Shown: piece after piece, positions 1-9,576 of the stretch
Position numbering within the stretch: the stretch's first letter is position 1
How the letters are laid out: the number at the start of each line of letters is the position of its first letter
From: Gamarada debralockiae
Lineage: Eukaryota; Ascomycota; Leotiomycetes; Helotiales; Hyphodiscaceae
Reading direction: 5' to 3'
Length of the DNA stretch: 14,055 nt
NCBI GenBank assembly: GCA_002803225.1
Contig: NXFV01000616.1
Location: 1-14,055, forward strand
The notes under the pieces: model-generated
The model's database searches: none
What the model was told of the DNA's origin: nothing
What the model saw: the letters and a program-made list of their open reading frames with translations, nothing else
Position numbers and translations under genes: made by a program

Positions 1-224
1 GCTAGCCCAAGTAAAGGACGACGTCTAGAGCGTTGTTTTTGAGGTGTGACGCGGTGACGGAGAGCATATTTGACTTGGTCGAGCGTAAGGTTAAGTTGTA
101 GGGCAATATCTGGTTTTGACCAGCCAGCGTCAAAAAATAAGGTTTGCGCGCGAAGGCGGACGTCTCTTGTAGTGTTTTTGGTAGGTGTTTTTGGCGTAGG
201 AATCTCGTACTCAGAGGTAAACAT
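1..224 (-). CDS. Tc1/mariner-like transposase, N-terminal part, cut by window start
   Basis: Read on the minus strand from ATG at 224-222, the frame stays open to the window edge, giving 74 residues plus two bases. The segment beginning TTRDVRLRAQTLFFDAGWS, followed by KPDIALQLNLTLDQVKYALR and HRVTPQKQ with a basic tail, is the layout of the N-terminal helix-turn-helix domain of fungal Tc1/mariner-type transposases. That domain binds the terminal inverted repeats. The catalytic DDE/D domain would lie outside the window. The visible part has no stop or frameshift, so it could be the start of an intact copy. It points away from all other genes here. The family is recognised from the pattern of residues only. 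Confidence 0.7.
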   Translation of the reverse strand, partial: MFTSEYEIPTPKTPTKNTTRDVRLRAQTLFFDAGWSKPDIALQLNLTLDQVKYALRHRVTPQKQRSRRRPLLGL

Positions 225-346
225 ATTGAAGAAGTTGAAGGAGATAGAGAGTAAAAGCAGCGAATAAGGTAATTAAATTGGTTGGTGGGAGGCCCCCTGT
301 CAAATCGAACCTACTAGAACCACCCTTACCCTCAGGGGTGCACTTA
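225..346. mobile_element. Likely terminal region of the Tc1/mariner-like element
   Basis: This is the non-coding leader between the transposase start and the presumed element end. Read outside-in on the minus strand, the sequence just inside a TA at 345-346 begins AGTGCACCCCTGAGGG. Such a start next to a TA is what a Tc1/mariner terminal inverted repeat and its TA target duplication look like. The other terminus is outside the window, so the boundary is inferred. Confidence 0.35.
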
Positions 347-585
347 TTCATCCCTACTACCAAGTATTCTGGCACAAGAGCGGGTTGACGTTTTAGGGCC
401 TTGCAGCTGTAATGGGATGTCTTAGCACAGGGCGTAAAGACATTGATGCCAAGGCATTTATGACAGCAAGGGCGTCAAACGGGGCAAGAGCATTGCAAGA
501 GCGTACAGCGGGGCCACAGCCTATCCAGGTTCTGAGAGCGTGGTGCTACGAGCTTATATGAAGCCGTAGTCTGCCCCGTCTTCAT
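347..585 (-). pseudogene. Cysteine-rich degenerate reading frame
   Basis: On the minus strand, ATG at 585-583 opens a frame of 36 residues, then a TGA at 477-475. The same frame then continues without a stop into the putative transposon end at about 346 and on to about 217. Both sides of the TGA are rich in cysteine (CTLLQCSCPV before it; RPCCHKCLGINVFTPCAKTS after it). A CGA to TGA transition would explain a single in-frame stop. I do not recognise the family. It may be a relic of a small Cys-rich protein whose 3' end was displaced by the transposon, or an open frame by chance. Confidence 0.25.
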
Positions 586-993
586 CTTGTGCAATCTTCT
601 ACACTTGTGTTATGCAGCTTGCAGCCAGCAATAGTGAGCAGAGTACTCCAATACTTGTAAATGTATTTCCGTAGTCGAAATGGCCCCATTCGACCCCATT
701 CCTTATACTTATGTTCCAACTCCACAGTTCGTTACAAAATCCCCCCCAAGACACTTAGCATTCTCGACAAGAACCAGCGCATAAGCCGCATAGTATAGCA
801 CTCGAGGCAGCGCCAGCGGCAGCTAACGATATTGGAGACGGGCAGTCTAAAATTCGAAGTATGTACTAGGGTCCAGATGTTGGCCATAGCAACCCTAACT
901 ACGAAGGCGCGCGGCACAATCTCTAAGCGAGGATTCGCGACATTCAAAGTGTTATTTTCCAAATACACAGCAATTACTAAAGTAAAATACCAG
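586..993. other. Stretch upstream of the HET gene, no convincing gene
   Basis: Short frames exist on both strands, but none has recognisable protein character. A minus-strand frame at 732-1025 and a plus-strand frame starting at a TTG (832) overlap each other here. The plus-strand frame runs in the same phase as the HET body and stops at 1105-1107, but its sequence does not look like a HET N-terminus. The stretch probably holds the former promoter and leader of the HET gene. Confidence 0.4.
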
Positions 994-2946
994 ATGGCAA
1001 AGGTGGAAGGCGGGCCGCCATACAACGGACGTCAATTCGACTATTGGAAATTGAAACAGGGAGGAAAAGCGAACCTATTCGGTGCCACTTCAGAGTGGTT
1101 GACTTAAAGGACGAGCCTGAGTACGAAGCGGGATGACGGCAGAAAGAAGACAGTCATTTGTGATGGGTTTAAAGTATCTGTGACTTCGAATCTACTGAAA
1201 GCTTTGCGCCGATTTCGCTACGTCCCCACGACCGAGAAAACAAATTCGGGATCCAGGCTTCATGGGTTCTTCCCGCGTGCTCCAGGTCGAATGTCACCAG
1301 CAGATAACCTGTCTGAAATAGCCAAGCGGAGTGATCCAAAACTTCCGGATCGTTATAACTTCTGTGGATTTCTTTGGGCGGATGGGATATGTATAAATCA
1401 AGAAGACTATATCGAACGTTCGAAACAAGTAGTGATGATGGGGGAGATCTATTCTCAAGCCAAGGCTGTTCTCATATGGTTAGGGGAGAAGGATGTGCAT
1501 CTTCCAGAGGCTTTGGGGCTCGTTAAAGCTTGTCAGCAGGAATATTGGAAAGAGAAGGCAGCTTTGCAACGAGACGTTAAAAGAGTGAGAATAATCTCAC
1601 CAGAGTTGCTGACAGATGAAAAGCACGCATGTCGGCATTTACCGCCACTCAACGCACCCCAGTGGAGAGCACTATCGTGGTTCTTTGCACTGCCGTGGTT
1701 CTCTCGGCTATGGATTCTCCAGGAGGTAGCATTGGCGAAGAATGTGATCGCACTAATAGGGGGATACGAGATTCATTCATCAGCATTCCGCGACATTCGA
1801 CTAGCAGTTGAATGGATCATGAAAAAGGATTACGGAAGAATTCTCAGATTGGATTTCAGTAGTTTGCTGAACGCAGAATTTGTGTTGTATAACATTTCTG
1901 CGATTGCCCGCAATGAAAAACGGCCGCCGCTCTTGAAGTTGATGAGAGAGACTCGCAAATTTTGTTGCAGGCGCCCCCAAGACAGAATATTCGCAGTTCT
2001 CGGCCTCGCAGCAGAGAACAACATCCAAAGCGTGCGGGACAGCCTTACAGCTATTTATTCTAGGCACCATCAAGAGGTCTATTGGGCGGCTGTTATACTT
2101 CTTATCAACAGTAGCGGGAACCTCGATGTCCTTAACGAGGTAAGGACGCCACCAATTTTTATGGCAAAGGACTTGCGTCCCTCTTGGGTCGCCGATTGGA
2201 GCCATGGCAGTTTCTCAAGAGTTTCTATCCTGCAAGCCGTGAATTTCAAAGCTTGCGGGAATATGGTCAGGGAGCTGGAGCCTACCTTAGATCGGTGGAT
2301 TCTACGCGTGAAGGGTTTCGAAGTGGACTCAATCGAGGACTACAGAATCTTCCCATCTACCAGGACGGGGGTTTTTGAAGTTATACCTAAAATTTGGTCA
2401 TTATCGTTTTCAAATCTTAGTCCTAACTCTGGAAAATATGTGAATGGAGATGCCCTTGCAGTTGCATTCACCCACACAATTATGATTGGGAGGGATTTTA
2501 TATCCAGCAGACCGGCCTCAGACGACCCAGATTTCATCGCCCATGCTTCAGACTATTGGAGAAAAGCGTGGAAAACAAACTTATTACCCCAACTTCAGGG
2601 TGTACAAGAATCCATGCAACATTCTCTGGAGAATGACATCCCAATGTTCGACACGACAATTCATCACGCGTGCAATGCCCGAACCTTCTTCCTAACAAAA
2701 GGAGGCTTTATCGGAATTGGCCCTCGTTGGATACGGCCAAAGGATAAAGTAGTGATATTGTACGGTGGCAAAACACCATATATCTTGCGACACGAAGATG
2801 ATTCCGAGCTTGACCGAATCTTGACCGGCCAGGGTCTCGATAGACGGTTATGCCGTTTGGTAGGGGAATGTTACGTGCATGGCATGATGTATGGAGAGAT
2901 GATGGAAAGGCAGAATCGCGAGGAAATGTTCTATAACATTTGGTAA
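994..2946 (+). pseudogene. HET-domain (heterokaryon incompatibility) protein gene, 5' end disrupted
   Basis: HET domains trigger cell death when genetically different fungal cells fuse. From 1023 to 1130, frame 3 reads TSIRLLEIETG, then FRVVDLKDEPEYEA, the usual HET lead-in. The expected LSYxWG motif is absent, and the next HET segment (DDGRKKTVICDGF, then VTSNLLKALRRFRY) continues in frame 1. Frame 1 is then open for about 600 codons to TAA at 2944-2946. It shows LWADGICINQ (1372), QVVMMGEIYSQAKAVLIWLG (about 1426), WFSRLWILQEVALA (about 1700), and the common C-terminal FIGIGP and LVGECYVHGMMYGE blocks. A second frame change near 1028-1031 separates the only nearby upstream ATG (994, frame 1) from the frame-3 part. 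A TAA at 1105 closes frame 1 upstream. No intron can bridge the 1130/1131 junction, because no bases lie between the two segments. The alternative is translation from ATG 1291, giving 551 residues that lack the first HET block. A recent pseudogene is the best reading. Confidence 0.82.
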
Positions 2947-2949
2947 TTT

Positions 2950-3294
2950 CTAAGGTGGGGGTACCGGCCTAGAAACAGTCTCGAAAACCATCTCAGCGGC
3001 TTCCAAGTCGAGCTTTTGCAATTCAATGAAGCCATTAGTTGCCCGAACTAAATACTCGATTCGTTCGGTGTTGTTGGGTCCGATCTTATCGCGAAATATA
3101 TTCAGATAGAACATAGGAGTGTGCGACAATGCTGTTGGCAGTGGAAGGTAGGCAGCTGTTAAGGCATTATTTTCTGGTGATAGGAGAAGAGTCGAAACTG
3201 TTGTCGACTGTATAGAGAAATAGTTGAGGCATCAGTGATTTTGTTTGGTGTTATTGAGGAGATATAGCTCCCAAGATACTCAAGAAGTCGTACC
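2950..3294 (-). pseudogene. Possible 3' exon(s) of an unidentified minus-strand gene
   Basis: A minus-strand frame ending at TAG 2952-2950 reads like real protein: ALTAAYLPLPTALSHTPMFY, then a charged helical part with NNTERIEYLVRATNGFIELQ, then FETVSRPVPPP. The frame is open from a TGA at about 3233. A plausible acceptor (CTATACAG, ending at 3208) and a donor (GTACGA, starting at 3293) would make an 86-base phase-0 intron joining it to an upstream frame, but that frame has no ATG before its stop at about 3435. Its stop lies three bases from the HET stop, tail to tail. I do not recognise the family. It may be a truncated gene whose 5' part was lost at the fold-back element. Confidence 0.3.
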
Positions 3295-3663
3295 CCCTTG
3301 GTACAGGAATTCTTGACGAATATGGTTAGCGCCTTGCTTAAGGCTAGCGCCTGCTTAGCAATAGCACTCTTTGTATAAGTTGTCTCTCTTCCTCCTGTAC
3401 TTTTAGAAACATACACACTTTTACCGACCCCTTACATCCCTTAATACAGCTGTAGTGTGACAGCTCAACGAAATGGAGTCTCACGCATTGAAGACTCTTC
3501 GATGAAGTTCTGTATTATACGAAAATACTAAGCTAAGGAGAGAATGAAAAGGTCCTATAAGTATACGACCTAATATGCCCGAAAGGCGTGCTAGAGCTAC
3601 GCGTCAAGTCAAGTGACATTCGCTAGAACTATTATAATTGCTTGAGCCAGGGCTTAATATTTG

Positions 3664-3747
3664 ATATAGGTGATTTTATATAGGTGATTTTATATAGGTG
3701 ATTTTATATAGGTGATTTTATATAGGCGATTTTATATAGGCGATTTA
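3664..3747 (+). repeat. Six-copy 14-bp tandem repeat
   Basis: Six units of 14 bp follow each other exactly in phase. The first four are ATATAGGTGATTTT, and the fifth and sixth carry GGCGATT instead of GGTGATT (the sixth ends in A). Two more units lie about 55 bp downstream in the opposite orientation (3803-3830), also spaced 14 bp and of the GGCGATT type. Such short arrays inside an inverted-repeat element can be protein-binding sites or simple replication-slippage products. The sequence does not decide between them. Confidence 0.9.
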
Positions 3748-3802
3748 GTGATATTCACCTGACTATCACATTACCCCCTTGTGACAGTTCTAGCGAATGT
3801 TA

Positions 3803-3830
3803 CCAAATCGCCGATACCAAATCGCCTATA
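3803..3830 (-). repeat. Two inverted copies of the 14-bp unit
   Basis: CCAAATCGCCGATA and CCAAATCGCCTATA lie back to back. They are the reverse complement of the GGCGATTT-type unit found at 3720-3747 and keep the same 14-bp period. They sit just outside the innermost perfect inverted repeat on the right side, so the array is present on both sides of the 3748-3802 spacer in opposite orientation. Confidence 0.7.
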
Positions 3831-4018
3831 AGCCTAGCGTCACGTGAGTCACGCGACTAGCGTGACATATGGGAGCCTAGTGCAATAGTGCGTCCTGGAG
3901 TATATTAGACATCGTGTACTTGCAGAACCTTTCCTTTTCTCCTTGCTTAGTATCTTTGTAAATATAGCACCTTTTGTGCTGAGTCTTCAATGCGTGAGGC
4001 TCCATTGTGTAGAGCTGC

Positions 4019-4298
4019 CACTCTTACCTTCCCCCTCCTTTGGGCCAGAGCCTAAACCAACTCTTATAAGAGGGAAGGGAAAGGCAAAGGCAAAAGCCAA
4101 AGCTACTGCTGAGGCGCTTGCCAAGTCGCTGGGCAAGAAACATGTTTAATACCCCCGCAAAAGGAACGCAAGAGGGTAAGCAAGAGAACGAAGAAGGCAA
4201 AGAAGGCCAAGACTACTTTGCAATTTAAATAGCTAGCGTCGAATCGACCTTAAAAAATTATACTGTGATATCGATGACGATTTCAGAATACCATCGAT
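4019..4298. other. Lysine/alanine-rich coding scraps, probably relic
   Basis: The plus strand reads IRGKGKAKAKAKATAEALAK in one frame up to a stop at 4147-4149. A shift of frame then gives another lysine-rich tail (KERKRVSKRTKKAKKAKTTL) ending just before 4230. Two adjacent basic stretches in different frames may be the frameshifted C-terminus of a mobile-element protein. Low-complexity purine-rich DNA would give the same picture, and there is no ATG-led gene. Confidence 0.2.
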
Positions 4299-4454
4299 AT
4301 GGCAAAGTTGAAATACTTCGAACTCGTCGCACCAACACGGATCCCAGCAGCCAATTTTCAGAAGCTCCGAAAGTTGCTGATTCCGGAATCACTCCTCGTT
4401 CGAGACTCGGCGGATCACTTGGAGGACCCCCCGCCGCAGAGCCTAGAAGAATAA
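4299..4454 (+). pseudogene. Short 51-residue reading frame, unidentified
   Basis: ATG at 4299 opens a frame of 51 codons starting MAKLKYFELVAPTRIPAANF, followed by QKLRKLLIPESLLVRD and an acidic, proline-rich end. After the TAA at 4452 the same frame continues another 21 codons to TAG. The adjacent frame is then open for about 35 codons with similar mixed composition. The regular amphipathic look is better than average for random sequence, but no family is recognised. It could be a decayed exon. Confidence 0.22.
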
Positions 4455-6342
4455 CAACTGGAGTACAAGGGCAGAGGTCTTGAAGAGAGCCGCTACCAGT
4501 GTTGCTTCACCTGCTAGCGAACTTCGAGACCCGTCTGCCCCTTTTGAAGAAGGCCGTGATGGGATCCGTTCAGCAAAAAAATGAAAAAAAGGAGAAGCGT
4601 TTATCGCCATTTGTTGAGACGTTTCAGGAAAGGACGTTGAATTTGAGGTCTCCTGGGATAAATAGGTTTGGACTGGACACCGCTGGGAAGTTTTCATGAC
4701 AGAATGAGATTTACATCAGTCTTGATATGACTTGGACGGGTTTTGGTCCGGTGTACAGAGTTGAGCGATTGCTGAGATGTTTTCTGTTCGTTTATTCGCT
4801 GAAGGATTCGAGGGAGTAGTTGCGGTTTTATCCCCAAATTCCCTTGCGATTGACTGGGACATGTCACATGATTGGTTGGCTAATATTCAGGATAACACAG
4901 AGGCCTTGATTGTAGACTTAACGTGCTGCACGTATGCGCATATCCTGTCTTTCAAAACCAAATGCCGCACTCGCTGATAGATGGACATATGATTGTCGGG
5001 CGCGCAGTGAATCTCGGAGCCTACGAGCTCACTAGAGGCCATGTCGGATGTATGAATAGAAAGGAAATTTCACAATGAAAACGTTGTCAATTACATCCCT
5101 TGATATTCGTCGTGCTGGAGATTCGTAGGTACGAAACAGGCTGGGCAGGTTTCCGAGACTGACACGAGATAGCATATCACATGATTCTCCTCGATTTGGG
5201 AGACTGAACTGTCCGTTCTTGAGCGCTGCGCTGGACGCGTGGACTCGTATATGTAGGCTTCCGAAACAAAAAGGATTATCAAATCATGAATCTTCTCAGC
5301 CATCCTTCTCTTTGTTGGTTGGACGTTGGTCCTGCTCAGCCACACTCAGCGAGCGCTGGTCCGTTGGCTGACTGCAAGCCACCTCGAGATGCCACATATG
5401 CCCGGAAACATAGATCAAATCGAAAGCATCAAATCAAAGAGAGCAGACAGCAACAGGCGGCCATGTCCAAGGTCCGGATCTCAAAATGGTATTCAAATAT
5501 TATTGGGAAAGTGCGAGGTATTTTGTGCTGAAAGTCTGGCGGAATCCTTCTCGTTTTGAAGTGTTTGAGAATGCCAAGCATTAGTAGCAGATGGTGGCGT
5601 CCGGGACCTGAGATTTCTATTTCCTGCCCTGTCTGGGAGCCAAATCCCCGGATCTACGCTCGCGCTGCAACCAGCGGGATTAAATTTAAGGGTGTGGGAT
5701 TTCGGCATAGGGTTGCCGGGCTGCCTTCTTTCCGATCTCCCACTGTCACTCTTTGATGATTGCGTGTACACTTTGAACTCGTGATGATGATGATCGAGAC
5801 GATGTTGCATACTGAGTGACAGTTTTGCGAATGATTTGTTAGTGAGGTGGGGAGGCAGAGGCTGGTGATTGTTAGAGAAGCGCTGAAACTGAAACTCCAA
5901 ATCCATGAGATGTCCAACCAAAAGTCGGCCGGGCGGCAGGCTGAAATGTGGCGAGGCGACTGCTCAAACGCCAATGGTCCTTTCTATGATCAACGCTAAA
6001 AAGCTTGACCTCCTGAAGGTTTGAAATTTAAATGGGGCAATGCTTGTTCTTCTTTCTTTCTTCATCAAACCACACTTACTTCCATTTGTTCAATCAGGTT
6101 GAGCCTCTTTCAATTCGCTTTGCTCCTTTTTAAGAAATCTGACTGTGCTTCGCTGCTGACTGCAACTGCTCTCGCCTTGCTGCGCATCATTACTAGCGCC
6201 CTGGGGGCATCCACTGGCTGAAAAATCTAGAGTGGCTGCAGCGTCATAGCTGAGGCGATTCCTCTTCTCCTGGGCTGCTTTTATTTACATCTCTCACCTC
6301 CTCTCAACGATTTACTTTTTCGCTTTTGGCATTTTGGCAGAA
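4455..6342. other. Long stretch without a convincing gene; distal promoter of the protease
   Basis: No frame here has recognisable protein character. The longest ones, on both strands around 4443-4697, 5091-5345 and 5493-5974, overlap each other and lack conserved motifs or consistent splice sites. From about 6040 on the plus strand becomes rich in C and T, typical of fungal promoters. A short GAT/ATG trinucleotide run lies near 5784-5803. Confidence 0.5.
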
Positions 6343-6349
6343 TATATAA
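6343..6349 (+). promoter_or_regulatory. TATA box of the aspartic protease gene
   Basis: TATATAA lies 88 bases upstream of the chosen ATG (6437). It is followed by a pyrimidine-rich leader with no upstream ATG. Transcription would start around 6370-6385, giving a 5' leader of roughly 50-65 bases. Confidence 0.6.
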
Positions 6350-8345
<1,996 letters not shown>

Positions 8346-8378
8346 TTGCCTAAACTGGTTTAAGAATTAGGTTTCAGT

Positions 8379-8431
8379 CGTTGAATCCATCTAGACGATG
8401 GGCAGTTAAATCACTCCTCTAGATTCAGCGA
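8379..8431 (+). other. Inverted repeat in the protease 3' flank
   Basis: CGTTGAATC-CAT-CTAGA (8379-8395) and TCTAGATTCAGCGA (8418-8431) can pair with a three-base bulge around a loop of 22 bases. It begins about 34 bases after the stop codon, so it would lie in the 3' UTR. No function can be assigned. Confidence 0.4.
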
Positions 8432-9532
8432 TTTGCATTTAATGTTTTCATGCATTATGGCGTTTGGGTAGAGAGGGGATTGGGGGAAAGAGACTGGGTA
8501 CTTCACAAGAAGTATGGTACATAAAAAAGAGAAAGATAGAAGATGAGAAATGATACAAAGACATCATTCCTCCTTTCATTTGTTCTTTCAAGCCTTTCTT
8601 GATAGAGAAGCAACTGCTTCAAGTGAAGTTGATCCAATCCTCGGTCCATCTCAAATGAGGTTGAGTTTTGAACACACCGCGGTCCCGGTTTTACACCTTT
8701 CCTGAAAAGGGGCTCTCACCACCGTCTTGGCTCTTTCATCATTGTGTCTGGGCTGATCTCCTTGATTCCAAAACCAGCGTGCTGCAGCTCAATACTTTAG
8801 TGCTCAGATTCAAGTTGGCTTGATAATACATGTGGAGTCGAGCTTGTGACCCTCCACACCACAGCCTTGTCGTTTCAGTTCGGCCTTCTCGGCCTCAACA
8901 GCACCGATCCAGTTTAACTGTAGCCTCACTTTGTTGCCCCAGTTGCTTGCATTTGCAGCATAACTGAGCCATGGCAGCTACTAGGCGAGCCATTATATTT
9001 TGCGCAGCACGACATCAAAAGGAGTTGGGACCCTTCGCGCAGCCACAATATAACTCTGCCACTTTTCCCTACCCTCTTTGTAAGTGAAGACCCTGAAGCA
9101 GACTCACACCATTCCTCTCATCTATATTGTGTTGCAATACTTTTATTGAGCTGGTATAACTCTCTCTTTTGGGCCCGACGGCCAAGGGGCCGCCGAACCT
9201 TGTGATGTTGATGAGGGAAAGGGGCTGGGGAAGCTTTCGCAGCGAGGCTGAAATGAGAATCGGCTGCCTTACCATTCCCTAGGAACCACGACCCACCAAA
9301 ACAGGGGTGCTGAAACATTTTCCCAAAAGTGCGGAGTGAAGCGTGTCAGCGGCCTTGTTTCGTGCTGTTTCGTTCCCCGGCTAAATTTCTAAGCGCCCGA
9401 AAGGGAAGGTCACATGCGTTAAGGGGCTCGCAGCCTTAGCGCCCTTAATTCCTAAGGGGTACACCTATGTCCAGTACGGTATATCATTGCTGTCTTCTTC
9501 GATCCAATTAGTTGACAGTTTTTTATATTTTC
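8432..9532. other. Intergenic region between protease and T5orf172 gene
   Basis: No gene is visible. A purine-rich tract at about 8465-8555 probably belongs to the 3' end of the protease transcript. The rest is mixed sequence with a GC-rich patch near 9170-9200 and an imperfect inverted repeat at about 9419-9449 (TTAAGGGGCT pairing with AGCGCCCTTAA). A minus-strand frame at 9069-9318 lacks protein character. CCAAT at 9504-9508 and a TATA-like TTTTATATTT at 9521-9530 lie just before the next gene. Confidence 0.45.
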
Positions 9533-9556
9533 ATGACCTTTCGTTATCGAGTTTGA
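9533..9556 (+). promoter_or_regulatory. Possible upstream ORF of the T5orf172 gene
   Basis: ATG at 9533 followed by six codons and TGA at 9554-9556 encodes MTFRYRV, 20 bases before the main ATG at 9577 and in a different frame. It can only act if transcription begins upstream of 9533. The TATA-like tract at 9521-9530 makes that uncertain. Confidence 0.3.
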
Positions 9557-9576
9557 AGAGTCGGAGACTACGAAGC

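Larger units (their letters stand above)
3461..4018. mobile_element. Fold-back / MITE-like inverted-repeat structure
   Basis: The arms are imperfect inverted repeats. Positions 3461-3497 match the reverse complement of 3981-4017 at 33 of 37 bases. A second block (about 3524-3576 against 3907-3955) is similar with small indels. An innermost 15-bp block is perfect (3616-3630 against 3786-3800). No transposase is encoded. The 155-base centre carries a 14-bp tandem array. Terminal repeats with a short non-coding centre suggest a non-autonomous DNA element, or two inverted copies of one repeat. No target-site duplication could be assigned with confidence. Confidence 0.55.

Noticed and set aside
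832..1107. Plus-strand 91-codon frame in phase with the HET body
   Set aside because: It starts at TTG, its sequence is unlike HET N-termini, and the true HET lead-in over 1023-1130 is in another frame. Part of it is therefore a shadow of that segment.
3664..3747. CRISPR-like array
   Set aside because: The 14-bp units are directly adjacent without spacers, and the DNA is eukaryotic.
4443..4697. Opposing 66- to 84-codon frames on both strands
   Set aside because: Both overlap, neither has a motif or clear start context, and the plus-strand part has stops in every frame within short distance.
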